Positions 25,187 through 34,184 of a stretch of 59,618 nucleotides of DNA are shown piece by piece. The notes under the pieces were generated by a model. That model searched no databases. It worked only from the letters and a program-made list of their open reading frames with translations, and was not told the DNA's origin. The stretch's first letter is position 1. Every line of letters starts with the position of its first letter. The position numbers and the translations under genes are program-made. This stretch comes from an uncultured Bacilli bacterium (GTDB taxonomy: Bacteria; Bacillota_I; Bacilli_A; RF39; UBA660): assembly GCA_934162285.1 (NCBI GenBank), contig CAKPHY010000007.1:1-59618 (forward strand), given 5' to 3'.

Positions 25187-26788
25187 CTACTTTCTCCTTT
25201 GCTGGATCATCCAGTTTAAACAACCTGCATCATCATAAACGGCTGATTGAATTATATGACCCTTACCATATAAAGTAATCAATTCTGCATCGCCACCACG
25301 AGCTTTAATTTTTTCAATAGTTTCTTTACCTAAAGAATATGGTACACCACTTTTATCCTGATCACCATGATAAGCACGTATCTTTGTATTTAATAAAGCA
25401 GTTATATTACTTCCTTTATATCTCCCGGCAACTGGAACACCTACTGAGAAAAAGTTAGGATATCTTTCGATCATGTCATAAACGGCAATTCCACCCGCAC
25501 TATGACCAGTAATAGATATTCTATTAGTGTCAATATTTTTAGTTTTAACAATATAATCAATAAGTTCTTTTAATGCTGACATACATGAAGACCAATTTTT
25601 AGTTTGAGTGTTATTACATTGTGGTGCTAAATAAACTGCTCCCTTCCACTTACGATTTCGCATACCATTTACAAAAGCTGTATTTACATTAAATACACCA
25701 TTAATATTACTTCCAAATTCACCACTGCCATGTAAAAATATAACTAAAGGAACTGGACGTGAAGTATTTAAATCAGTTGGAATATACAAAATATAATTAA
25801 GACCAGCATATTTTAAGGTTTGATCATAGTGTTCATCTTTTGTTACAGGAGTTGTTGGATTGCTTGGCGTGGTTGGATTACTTGGCGTGGTTGGATTACT
25901 TGGAGTCGTTGGGTTACTTGGTGTATCTGGTACATCAGCTGGAATTTGATTATCTTCTGTACACTTTATTTTTTGAGAATTACCAACTGCATCATAAAGT
26001 TCAACACTTACATTAGAATATTCCTTTGAAATATCTAACGTTGCTTTTTCACTATCGTTTAATTTCGAATTGTTTGAATAATAAATATACTTTACAACGC
26101 CGACATTATCTTTAGCATCAACTTCAACTTTAGTATGATTTTTAGTTAAAGTATTTTTGCATGTACCAGTTGGGGCTTCTTTATCAATATTGCTTATTTC
26201 TACTTCTTTTGTTAAAACTTTCCCACTTTTACTTTTTATTTGAAAATTATAGATTCCATTTTCTTTAGCCAAATAAATGTATCTATCATATTCAATAGTT
26301 TCACCATCTGGATCAATCATAAATAAGTAATCACCACTTATTACAATAGTTATTTGAACATCATCATTAGTTGGAGTTGTTGGAGTAATATTAGTAGTCA
26401 AAGTAACATCCTTTATAACCTCTTTAACCTCAACTATTCTTGTTGCTACAATTGTATTATTAGAACTATTAGTTATTTTATATACAATAGTGTATCTTCC
26501 AGGACTATCAGTATTAACTACACCTTCAACAATTACTCTACTAGTTATATCACCATCTTTAGAATCATAAGCTGTATAACCAGGATCGTTATAAATCTCA
26601 CCCTGATTCATTTTAAATGTTGTTTCCCCCTTCAACATCAAAGTTGGAACAGACTTATTTTCCTTTTTAGACGTAGGTATAAGTAAAATAATTAATATTA
26701 TTCCTATTAAAGCTAAAAGAATAAAAACAATCTTTTCACGAATAAATTCAACTATTTTCTCCAGTTTTTCTTGCATATCTTCTTCCAT
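25187..26788 (-). CDS. Membrane-tethered esterase with Ig-like domains and a PSNPTT linker
   Basis: 533 residues. An N-terminal helix (IVFILLALIGIILIILLI) tethers the chain. A DUF5011-type Ig domain (SKDGDITSRVIVEG, PGRYTIVYKI) and a second beta-rich region follow, then a linker of four PSNPTT units. Residues about 310-533 are an alpha/beta hydrolase: LVIFLHGSGEFG (oxyanion loop), nucleophile in GHSAGG, Asp in YHGDQDKSG, His in LYGKGHIIQ. It resembles feruloyl/PHB-depolymerase-type esterases, so deacylation of a polysaccharide at the cell surface is inferred. SD AGGTGATAGT; a TGA-TACAAT extended -10 lies upstream. It precedes the degenerate ABC gene. Confidence 0.85.
   Translation of the reverse strand: MEEDMQEKLEKIVEFIREKIVFILLALIGIILIILLIPTSKKENKSVPTLMLKGETTFKMNQGEIYNDPGYTAYDSKDGDITSRVIVEGVVNTDSPGRYTIVYKITNSSNNTIVATRIVEVKEVIKDVTLTTNITPTTPTNDDVQITIVISGDYLFMIDPDGETIEYDRYIYLAKENGIYNFQIKSKSGKVLTKEVEISNIDKEAPTGTCKNTLTKNHTKVEVDAKDNVGVVKYIYYSNNSKLNDSEKATLDISKEYSNVSVELYDAVGNSQKIKCTEDNQIPADVPDTPSNPTTPSNPTTPSNPTTPSNPTTPVTKDEHYDQTLKYAGLNYILYIPTDLNTSRPVPLVIFLHGSGEFGSNINGVFNVNTAFVNGMRNRKWKGAVYLAPQCNNTQTKNWSSCMSALKELIDYIVKTKNIDTNRISITGHSAGGIAVYDMIERYPNFFSVGVPVAGRYKGSNITALLNTKIRAYHGDQDKSGVPYSLGKETIEKIKARGGDAELITLYGKGHIIQSAVYDDAGCLNWMIQQRRK
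25849..25920. repeat. Four 18-base tandem repeats
   Basis: Four 18-base units encoding the PSNPTT linker of the esterase. Two units are identical and the outer ones differ by a few bases, so the linker length could change by slippage or recombination. Confidence 0.85.
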
Positions 26789-26904
26789 ACTATCACCTTT
26801 AATTATTGTATCAAAGAAATCAAGTAAAATCTATAATTTTAAAAAAATCTGATCATTTATTTAAATTTCTACAAATATCATCAAGATTAAAGTTAGAATT
26901 AATA

Positions 26905-26931
26905 ATAAAAAGCCTTAATTTCTTAAGACTT
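26905..26931 (-). terminator. Rho-independent terminator of folD
   Basis: Minus-strand arms AAGTCTTAA and TTAAGGCTT (one G-U pair) with a GAAA loop and TTTTT tail, starting at the stop codon. The rest of the gap up to the esterase start holds only that gene's -10. Confidence 0.75.
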
Positions 26932-27765
26932 ATTATTCATTAAATTATAACTTACTAAAACATTTTCCATTAAAGTTATTGTTGTCATTGGTCCTACACC
27001 ACCAGGTACTGGAGTTATTAAAGAGGCTATTGGTTCAACTTCATCAAATTTAACATCACCAAATATTTTTTTAGAATCATTATCACGATTAATGCCAACA
27101 TCAACTACAACAGCATTTTCTTTAACCATGTCTTTAGTAATAAATTCTTTTTTACCAATAGCAACTATTAAAATATCAGCTTCTTTGGTAAATTTTTCTA
27201 AGTTTTTAGTTTTTGAATGACAGATTGTAACTGTAGCATTTTCATTTAAACACAAACTGATTAAAGGTTTCCCAACTAAATTACTTCTTCCTACAATAAC
27301 TACATGTTTTCCTTCAAATTCAACATTATAATTTTTTAAAAGTGTCATTATTCCTTTAGGAGTACAAGATATTAATTCAGCTTTATCTGTAAATAATTTA
27401 CCGACATTGGCTTTAGTTAAACCATCAATATCTTTAATAGGATCAATATGATTAATAATCTTCGTTGCATCTAAATTTTTAGGTATAGGTAATTGAACAA
27501 TAACGCCATTAATATTATTATCTTTATTGATTTTTTCAATTATTTCAATCATTTCTTCTTCAGTTATTGTAGTTGGTAACTTTATATGTTCAAAATTGTA
27601 ACCAATTTCACGAGCCAATTTTCCTTTGGAATTAACATAAATAGAACTTGCTTTATCATCACCTACTTGGATTACCACTAATCCTGGTTTTTTTTCTAAT
27701 TTAGCAACTTTTTCTATTAAGCTTTCTTTCATTTTTAAAGATAATTCTTTACCATTTAATAACAT
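26923..27765 (-). CDS. folD: Methylenetetrahydrofolate dehydrogenase/cyclohydrolase
   Basis: 280 residues, normal length. FolD interconverts 5,10-methylene-, methenyl- and 10-formyl-tetrahydrofolate in the cytosol with NADP(H). Seen: VVIQVGDDKASSIYVNSK with the catalytic Lys region (SKGK), NGVIVQLPIP, the nucleotide-binding VVIVGRSNLVGKP, and the C-terminal signature PVPGGVGPMTTITL. It begins eight bases after the YlbL-like gene and is probably co-transcribed with it. SD AGGAGGG. Formyl-folate made here feeds fMet-tRNA formation, the substrate later processed by the deformylase at 44521. Confidence 0.97.
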   Translation of the reverse strand: MLLNGKELSLKMKESLIEKVAKLEKKPGLVVIQVGDDKASSIYVNSKGKLAREIGYNFEHIKLPTTITEEEMIEIIEKINKDNNINGVIVQLPIPKNLDATKIINHIDPIKDIDGLTKANVGKLFTDKAELISCTPKGIMTLLKNYNVEFEGKHVVIVGRSNLVGKPLISLCLNENATVTICHSKTKNLEKFTKEADILIVAIGKKEFITKDMVKENAVVVDVGINRDNDSKKIFGDVKFDEVEPIASLITPVPGGVGPMTTITLMENVLVSYNLMNNKS

Positions 27766-27773
27766 AAACCCTC

Positions 27774-28784
27774 CTAATTTGCTTTTAAATATTCAATAGC
27801 TTCTGTAAATGTACTTATACAAACAATATTTAAATTATAATTTTTTTCACTTTTTACTTTCTTAGCATCATCACAATTGGTACCTTTAGGAACAAAGAAA
27901 ATATCAGCTTTAGCTTTATTAGCTGCTTTTATTTTATATTCTATACCACCTATTTCTCCAACGTTTCCATTTTCGGAAATAGTTCCCGTACCAACAATTT
28001 TTTTGCCTTTTATAATATCTTCATCTATAAGAGAACTATAAATATATAAAGTATTCATAAATCCTCCTGATGAACCACTTTCTGAATCTTGATAATTAAA
28101 TTCGATATTTTCAGGACTTTCATATTCAGTTATTGAAGTTATGGAAATACCAATCTTTTTTTCACCTTCATATTCAATAACTTCAAATTCAACTTCTTTT
28201 AAAGTATTATTTCTTTTAACTGTAACTTTGGCTTTATCGCCTATTTCTAGATCAGCTAAAATGTTTGCAATATCACTACTTTCATTAATAGAAATATCAT
28301 TTATTTTTAAAATTTGATCGCCTACTTTTAAACTTGTTTTAGCATCAGATGCTACATAAATAACATAAAGACTTTTACCTTTTTCTGAAACTTCTTTACC
28401 AGCTAATTTTAAAGCATAGTAAACAGCATTATTCATAGACTCTTTTAAAGTTATCTTTCCACGATTATTAGCATCTTCAATTGATTCATTACTAGCAACT
28501 ACTTCTTCTTTTTTTATAACATCCCAGTCTTTTTTAAATAAAGACATTGTTAATGTTGGAATAGTTGCTTCTAACTCTAGAACATAAACAAGATTTAAAC
28601 TTCCGTTTACTTTTTTTCCATTAGGAATAACTATTCTCTTATCAAGTTCTAATGTTCCTCCAGGAGCATCGATATAATAAGGGAAACGAATATTAATTAT
28701 AATTGCAAATAAAAGCAAAAAAATTAGTTCTTTCTTATATAACTTAAATTTATTTTTTATTGAAGCATATATTTTATTAAACAT
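27774..28784 (-). CDS. ylbL: YlbL-like secreted PDZ/Lon-type serine protease
   Basis: 336 residues. An N-terminal helix (LIFLLLFAIIINIRF) is followed by an outward PDZ domain (LKVGDQILKINDISI) and a C-terminal Lon-like S16 peptidase domain. The catalytic Ser lies in SGSSGGFMNTL and the catalytic Lys is in VGEIGGIEYKIKAANKA, preceded by GTGTISENG. In B. subtilis YlbL (DdcP) is a membrane protease linked to the DNA damage checkpoint. YlbJ is the divergent neighbour 24 bases away; ylbJ and ylbL are also close in Bacillus, which supports the call. SD AAAGGATAA. Confidence 0.9.
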   Translation of the reverse strand: MFNKIYASIKNKFKLYKKELIFLLLFAIIINIRFPYYIDAPGGTLELDKRIVIPNGKKVNGSLNLVYVLELEATIPTLTMSLFKKDWDVIKKEEVVASNESIEDANNRGKITLKESMNNAVYYALKLAGKEVSEKGKSLYVIYVASDAKTSLKVGDQILKINDISINESSDIANILADLEIGDKAKVTVKRNNTLKEVEFEVIEYEGEKKIGISITSITEYESPENIEFNYQDSESGSSGGFMNTLYIYSSLIDEDIIKGKKIVGTGTISENGNVGEIGGIEYKIKAANKAKADIFFVPKGTNCDDAKKVKSEKNYNLNIVCISTFTEAIEYLKAN

Positions 28785-28808
28785 ATTTTATCCTTTCTGA
28801 GGTGACTA

Positions 28809-29702
28809 ATGAAATATTTTATAATTTTTATTTTAATTTTTATTTTTGGTAATTTTTTTGTTATCGATTTAAAAAGCATAATCTTAGAATCTTCTAACAT
28901 TTGGCTTTATAATTTAGTACCTTCTATGTTACCTTTTTATGTAATAAGTGATCTATTAATAAATTATGGTTTAATAGATATTTTAGCATTTTTATTTAAA
29001 AAAATTATCAATAAATTGTTTAATGTCAGTGAAAATGCCAGTTTTGTTATCTTTTTTAGTATGTTTACTGGATTTCCTAGTAGTGCTAAATATCTAAAAA
29101 ATTTATTAGATTTAAATTATATTTCTATAGAAGATGCCAATAAAATAATCCGTTTTACCCATTTTTCTAATCCTTTATTTATTATTAATGTTATTGGTAA
29201 CACTATTATTGGTAATAAAAAAATCGGTTTTTTAATTTTATTAAGTCATTATTTAAGTAATTTTATTATTGGTTTTTTATACAGAAAAGAGCAAACTCAA
29301 AAAATAACAACTAAACGCATAAAAAATACTAAATCATTTGGTAGTATCTTAACTGCTTCTTTTATTAACTCTTTTGATAGTTTATTAATCGTTCTTGGTA
29401 GTTTAATAACTTTCAAAATTTTAACTTCTATAATTTTTCATTATTTTGGATCTAATTTTATAATTTCTTCATTACTAGAAATAACTCAAGGATTATTCGC
29501 TCTAAAATATTTAACCTTAAATATTGAATTAAAAGCTTTAATAGCAGTTGCAATGATATCTTTTGGTGGTTTTTGCATTCACACCCAAGTGTATAGCATT
29601 TTAAGTGAAACCAAAATAAGTTATAAAAACTATTTTTTTAGTCGCATTATTCATGTTATTATTGCAACTACTATTCTCACTTTGTTTTTTATTTTATTAT
29701 AG
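28809..29702 (+). CDS. ylbJ: YlbJ-like membrane protein (nucleoside-recognition/gate fold)
   Basis: 297 residues with about eight hydrophobic segments. Hallmarks are NLVPSMLPFYVISDLLIN, FFSMFTGFPSSAKYLK (the GxPxGAK-type motif) and RFTHFSNPLFIINVIG. YlbJ is a sporulation-associated integral membrane protein in Bacillus; its presence alone does not prove sporulation here. SD GAGGTGACTA. The gene ends by overlapping the convergent prepilin gene by 14 bases and has no separate terminator visible. Confidence 0.85.
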   Translation: MKYFIIFILIFIFGNFFVIDLKSIILESSNIWLYNLVPSMLPFYVISDLLINYGLIDILAFLFKKIINKLFNVSENASFVIFFSMFTGFPSSAKYLKNLLDLNYISIEDANKIIRFTHFSNPLFIINVIGNTIIGNKKIGFLILLSHYLSNFIIGFLYRKEQTQKITTKRIKNTKSFGSILTASFINSFDSLLIVLGSLITFKILTSIIFHYFGSNFIISSLLEITQGLFALKYLTLNIELKALIAVAMISFGGFCIHTQVYSILSETKISYKNYFFSRIIHVIIATTILTLFFILL

Positions 29703-31377
29703 AATATAAGCTATATGGATTTTCTTTCGTTCCGGTTCCTGTAATATATAAATCAGCATCCAGATAAATAGTAGCTTTAGTTTCAAATTCTCCATAAACA
29801 TTACTAGCTATAAAGAAACTACGATCAGTCAAAACCCAAGTATTAGTAATGTTATCTCTCGTCATTAAACGTAATTGCATACCATCAAGTTGTGGCCACA
29901 ACCAATTATTTTCAGCACATTTAACATCAACACTGCCATTATATTCAACAACAACATTGTCAATGCACTTTGGACCGGCAAATAATACATCTGTTAAAGA
30001 AAGAATTCCGGCATTAGGTCCGCAAATATTTTCAAGACAGTTTCCGTGCCAAGTTCCTTCGTCTCTATCTTCATATAATTCAACATCACTACGCTCATCA
30101 TCATACATTTGCTTTATTGGATAATTTGTAATAGCTTCTTTAGGTTGGTCGTTAGGGCCAATGTTATAACTATTCCAGTTAACAAGCCCCATATTGAATG
30201 TTCCATTAACTATTTGCAATTTTCCAGTTCCTGTGTTTAAAAGTTTAGCAAGCCATTCTTCATTTACGATACGATTAATTTCTTGTTTATAAATAACACA
30301 TTCACCATTATTACATTTTTTCTTCATCCATACTGACATATTATCTAAAGGTCCATTATCACGTGCATTACCAAATGGTAATCGAGTATTTCCTTCATTA
30401 TCAGCTAAGATGTCTTCACTTACAACTTTTAACAAATATTTATTTTCTTTAACTTCTTCATTCTGATCATTTAAAACATATTTTTCTTGCAAATCCATTG
30501 AAATTATTCTAAACATATTAGTACCTATTAAAATATAATTATTAGGATTTTCGCCCTTATAAACATGTTTACCAATTGTATCATAGAAAGTTATTCCACT
30601 CGTAGGTGAATTTTTATAAAGATCTAAAATATGATCTTTAGCTGTTTCATAATTTTTAATTACACGTTTTTTAGTTTGACCAGCTGCTGCTCCATTACCT
30701 GTATAAATTATATAACCATTGCCATCTTGATCGTATTCAAGAGAACTAGGTGTAACATCATTTTTATTAATTGTAATAGTCCCATCAGGATAATAAACCA
30801 TCCAACCAGGTTCTATAAATAGATCTTCACTGAATTTATAACTTACGGCTGGACCAAGTAAAAATATTTCAGCTCCATCTAAATTATTAGCTGAATATAC
30901 TGTTTCATTAGAACTAAATTGATAAATTGCTTTGATCACATATTTACCACTATCAAAAATAGAATTTTTAATGTTTAGATTTACAGTTAAAATACTTTCA
31001 TCATAGTTACTACTAGGAGTCAAAGTGATAGTTAAACCATCGACAAAACCAAGATTTTGAAATGAATAAGTATTTTCACCGAAATGAAATGTATTAGATT
31101 CTTTATCGATAAACATTTTTTCAGATGTGTTATCTTTATAAAAGAAAGTAAAACAATCGGTATCACATTTTTTGATAAGTAAGGTTTTAGTATTATAAAA
31201 TTTATTATTAATGTCTTCAGCAATAAGAGATTGTTTATTTAATAAATTAGTTTTAATTCCTAAATTAATATATAATTCTTCTATTGAAGAAACAATTTGA
31301 ATAATAAATATAAAAACTAAAATGCAAAGAACAAAGGAAACAATTAATTCAACGACAGATAATCCTTTCTTATCCAT
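29689..31377 (-). CDS. Large prepilin-like protein with a Cys-rich C-terminal head
   Basis: About 562 residues. The class III signal MDKKGLSVVELIVSFVLCIL has Glu at +5 and a long hydrophobic helix. After a pilin-like region (to about residue 190) comes a degenerate DUF5011-type segment (EPGWMVYYPDGTITI). A C-terminal region of over 300 residues has paired cysteines (KKCNNGECV, NCLENICG, GPKCIDN) and a GTGTKENPYSL end. This end is common in Firmicute repeat/adhesin proteins. Probably a minor or tip pilin. Start 31377 (SD GAGGTG) overlaps the previous prepilin's stop by 8 bases, so the two are coupled. Confidence 0.8.
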   Translation of the reverse strand: MDKKGLSVVELIVSFVLCILVFIFIIQIVSSIEELYINLGIKTNLLNKQSLIAEDINNKFYNTKTLLIKKCDTDCFTFFYKDNTSEKMFIDKESNTFHFGENTYSFQNLGFVDGLTITLTPSSNYDESILTVNLNIKNSIFDSGKYVIKAIYQFSSNETVYSANNLDGAEIFLLGPAVSYKFSEDLFIEPGWMVYYPDGTITINKNDVTPSSLEYDQDGNGYIIYTGNGAAAGQTKKRVIKNYETAKDHILDLYKNSPTSGITFYDTIGKHVYKGENPNNYILIGTNMFRIISMDLQEKYVLNDQNEEVKENKYLLKVVSEDILADNEGNTRLPFGNARDNGPLDNMSVWMKKKCNNGECVIYKQEINRIVNEEWLAKLLNTGTGKLQIVNGTFNMGLVNWNSYNIGPNDQPKEAITNYPIKQMYDDERSDVELYEDRDEGTWHGNCLENICGPNAGILSLTDVLFAGPKCIDNVVVEYNGSVDVKCAENNWLWPQLDGMQLRLMTRDNITNTWVLTDRSFFIASNVYGEFETKATIYLDADLYITGTGTKENPYSLYSIIK

Positions 31378-31954
31378 TTTGCACCTCACTTGCACGATAT
31401 ACTAAAATAGATGCGGTTGTGTTATCATCAAAAGATGCGATCAACATATATTTAGATTCATCGGTTTCTTTTTTGATTGTTTTAATATAATCAATAAAAG
31501 AAGATTTTAGGTTGGTATCATCAACACAATCTTTTAGTTCTAATTTTGATGAAGTAAAAATAAATTGTAAAGGTTTATTACCTTTAGGAGTAATTCCCAT
31601 TGCTTTTACTAAATTATCACAATAAGTAACCGCAGCAGTACTTTTAACTCCATTAATAGAATTTACAAACCAAGAGCAGTCAATATTTACAAAATATTTA
31701 GCACAAGAGTTCTTTTTAGTTTCATCTTCTAAATTTTTTTTATATTCATTAAGTAATAAGTCATAATTATCATCTTTCATTAAAAAAGATCTAAAATTTG
31801 ATAAAGCATACATACTTGTAACGTTGTCATAATTAAAACTTTTATTGTAACTTCTACCTATGCTTTTAACCTGGGAATATAAAAGTATTATTGAAGTTAA
31901 AACGACTACGGAAGCAACGATGCATTCAACGATCATAAATCCATTTTTTTTCAT
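31370..31954 (-). CDS. Type IV prepilin-like protein
   Basis: About 194 residues. The N-terminus MKKNGFMIVECIVASVVVLT is a class III signal: Gly before a Phe, Glu at +5, hydrophobic helix. The C-terminal part is soluble with four cysteines (KKNSCAKYFVNIDCSW, TYCDNLV, LKDCVDD). Size and layout fit a pseudopilin of the PilV/PilW kind or a ComG-type minor pilin. The start at 31954 is chosen because AAGGGGA lies seven bases before it. It heads a two-gene unit with the large prepilin and faces pilB across a shared promoter region. Confidence 0.85.
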   Translation of the reverse strand: MKKNGFMIVECIVASVVVLTSIILLYSQVKSIGRSYNKSFNYDNVTSMYALSNFRSFLMKDDNYDLLLNEYKKNLEDETKKNSCAKYFVNIDCSWFVNSINGVKSTAAVTYCDNLVKAMGITPKGNKPLQFIFTSSKLELKDCVDDTNLKSSFIDYIKTIKKETDESKYMLIASFDDNTTASILVYRASEVQNG

Positions 31955-31972
31955 AAACATTCCCCTTTATTA

Positions 31973-32001
31973 TTGAATTAATATCAAATATATTATATAA
32001 T
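31973..32001 (+). promoter_or_regulatory. Sigma-A promoter of pilB in the divergent pilin region
   Basis: -35 TTGAAT, 17-base spacer, -10 TATAAT, about 46 bases before the pilB start. The A/T palindromic core also offers a TATAAT on the minus strand (31992-31997) for the prepilins, so both directions may compete. Confidence 0.7.
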
Positions 32002-32047
32002 ATATTCATAATAAATGCTAGATATAAAAGAATAAAAGAGGGATAAA

Positions 32048-33361
32048 ATGCTTAGAAAATATAATTTTTCCGATACACCGATTGTTGAAATTGTTAATGA
32101 TATTCTTTATGATGCGTCTGTTAGAAAAGCCAGCGATATTCATTTTGATTCATTTGAAAATTTCGTAAAAATTCGTATTAGAATTGATGGAACTTTAATG
32201 GATTATGCTACTGTTCCTAATGCTTATAAACAAAATTTAATAACAAGAATTAAAATCTTAAGTGGAATGAATATTACCGAAACAAGACTTCCTCAAGATG
32301 GAGCCATTAAAATTAAAATTGAAGACACTGATTTAGATATGCGTGTTTCTACTCTACCTACTAATTTAGGTGAAAAAGTTGTTATTCGTATTATGGATTA
32401 TAAAGCCAGTGCTGATGGAATTGAACATTTAGATTTTAATGAAAAAAATCTTGAAAAAGTTTATGAAATGATTAATAAACCTAATGGTATTATTTTAGTA
32501 ACTGGTGCTACTGGTACCGGTAAATCAACTACTGTTTATTCAATATTACAACGTCTTAATCGTGAAGAAGTTAATTTAATAACTGTAGAAGATCCAATTG
32601 AAATGGATATTACAGGAATTAATCAGGTACAAGTTAATAGTGAAATTGGTTTAACCTTTGCTAGTACTCTTCGTTCTATTTTAAGACAAGACCCCGACAT
32701 TATCATGATCGGAGAAATTCGTGATAGTGAAACAGCAAAAATTGCGGTTCGTGCTTCTATTACCGGTCACTTAGTTTTATCAACAATCCACACTAATAAC
32801 TCTTTAACAACAATTGAACGTTTACTGGATATGGATGTTGAAAGATATTTGCTATCAAGTGCTTTATCAGGAATTATTTCACAGCGATTAGCTCGTCGTT
32901 TATGCCAACATTGTATAACTAAAAGACCAGCTAAAGATTATGAAAAAAAAGTCTTTAAAGATTATTTAGACACTGACATTGAAGAAATATATTATTCACC
33001 TGGTTGTGAAAAGTGTAATGATGGTTATTTAGGTCGTATTGCTATTCAAGAAGTATTACTTATTAATGAAGAAATAAGAGATGCTATCAATGATGGAATT
33101 CCTAAAGAAGATCTGCGAACACTAGTTTATAAAGGTGACGTTATAACAATGTTTCAAGATGGTTTAATGAAAGTATTAAAAGGACTAACTTCATTAGAAG
33201 AAGTTATGCGTTTAATTGAAGCTGAAGATAATGATAAAATCAGTGAATATGACCATGAACATCATGAAGAAATCAATGAATGTTTAACTGATAAAATTGA
33301 TGAAAATGATAAAAACTTTAATGATGATGGTATAACAAATGTTGAAACTTTAGATTTTTAA
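32048..33361 (+). CDS. pilB: Type IV pilus assembly ATPase (PilB/GspE family)
   Basis: 437 residues. The N2 domain (KASDIHFDSFENFVKIRIRI) is followed by Walker A GATGTGKSTT, Asp box ITVEDPIE, Walker B DPDIIMIGEIRD, His box LSTIHTNNS and a zinc-binding four-Cys module (CQHC and CEKC) typical of assembly ATPases. The MshEN-type N-terminal domain of longer PilB proteins is missing, as in ComGA-like enzymes. The last 50 residues form an acidic tail rich in Asp, Glu and His. It powers pilus extension from the cytosol. No retraction ATPase (PilT) was seen in the window. SD GAGGGATAAA; terminator at 33361. Confidence 0.95.
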   Translation: MLRKYNFSDTPIVEIVNDILYDASVRKASDIHFDSFENFVKIRIRIDGTLMDYATVPNAYKQNLITRIKILSGMNITETRLPQDGAIKIKIEDTDLDMRVSTLPTNLGEKVVIRIMDYKASADGIEHLDFNEKNLEKVYEMINKPNGIILVTGATGTGKSTTVYSILQRLNREEVNLITVEDPIEMDITGINQVQVNSEIGLTFASTLRSILRQDPDIIMIGEIRDSETAKIAVRASITGHLVLSTIHTNNSLTTIERLLDMDVERYLLSSALSGIISQRLARRLCQHCITKRPAKDYEKKVFKDYLDTDIEEIYYSPGCEKCNDGYLGRIAIQEVLLINEEIRDAINDGIPKEDLRTLVYKGDVITMFQDGLMKVLKGLTSLEEVMRLIEAEDNDKISEYDHEHHEEINECLTDKIDENDKNFNDDGITNVETLDF

Positions 33362-33382
33362 AGAGATTTATTCTCTTTTTTT
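33361..33382 (+). terminator. Rho-independent terminator of pilB
   Basis: Arms AAGAGA and TCTCTT with a 5-base loop and seven T, overlapping the stop codon. Confidence 0.8.
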
Positions 33383-33390
33383 AATGCATT

Positions 33391-33413
33391 AAAAAAACTT
33401 GCAAACGCAAGTT
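33391..33413 (-). terminator. Rho-independent terminator of pilC-pilD
   Basis: Minus-strand arms AACTTGC and GCAAGTT with a GTTT loop and T-tail, overlapping the stop codon of pilD. Confidence 0.9.
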
Positions 33414-34176
33414 ATTTCGCCATTATTAACATTAAATCATTAAAATTTAAACCAGAAAAATATATTATTAAACCAGCTATACATAAAAATGGTCCCAAAG
33501 GTAAAATGTTATCTTTTTTGCTTAAATAAATGTAAATTGCATAAGGAAAAGCGATAAAAGATGCCATACATAATGCTATAAAAGACATTTTGTAAGTTAT
33601 TAAGGAACCAACTACAAACATAAATTTAACATCGCCGCCACCCATAGCTTCTGTTTTAAAATAGTGATCAGCTAGTAGTTTGACAATATAAATAATCAAA
33701 AAACTAATTAATCCATTTAATAAAACTAGAAAAGTAGTTTTGATATCAGATTTTATTAAAGTCAATATTAAAATTAATATTTCCCCTACAATCAAGACAC
33801 TATCTTCAATTATCATATAACGAACATCTGAAGAAATAGTGATAATACAAATTGAAGAAAAAATTAAGGCGATGAAAAAATTCATTGAAAATCCAAATAT
33901 ATAATAAGATATTACAAATAAAATCGCTGTTGCTAGTTCAATTATTGGATAAATAATTGAAATCTTTTTTTTACAATAATGACATTTACCTTTTAAAAAG
34001 ATATAAGATAAAACGGGAATTAAATCCCAGAACTTTAGTTGATGATTACAATTAGGGCAATGGGAAGAAGGAAAGACTATCGATTCTTTTTTGGGTAATC
34101 GATAGCCTAACACATTATAAAATGATCCTAAAATTAAACCAAACATAAAAATTATTATATAAATGAATATTTGCAT
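33412..34176 (-). CDS. pilD: Prepilin peptidase/N-methyltransferase
   Basis: 254 residues with eight hydrophobic segments. The methyltransferase part begins GLILGSFYNVLGYRLP and has the two zinc CxxC pairs HCPNCNH and KCHYCKK. The peptidase aspartates are in ISSDVRYMIIED and MGGGDVKFMF (GxGD). It cleaves and methylates the class III signals of the three prepilins in this window. It begins eight bases after pilC, with GGGGGATTT as SD. Confidence 0.95.
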   Translation of the reverse strand: MQIFIYIIIFMFGLILGSFYNVLGYRLPKKESIVFPSSHCPNCNHQLKFWDLIPVLSYIFLKGKCHYCKKKISIIYPIIELATAILFVISYYIFGFSMNFFIALIFSSICIITISSDVRYMIIEDSVLIVGEILILILTLIKSDIKTTFLVLLNGLISFLIIYIVKLLADHYFKTEAMGGGDVKFMFVVGSLITYKMSFIALCMASFIAFPYAIYIYLSKKDNILPLGPFLCIAGLIIYFSGLNFNDLMLIMAK

Positions 34177-34184
34177 AAATCCCC

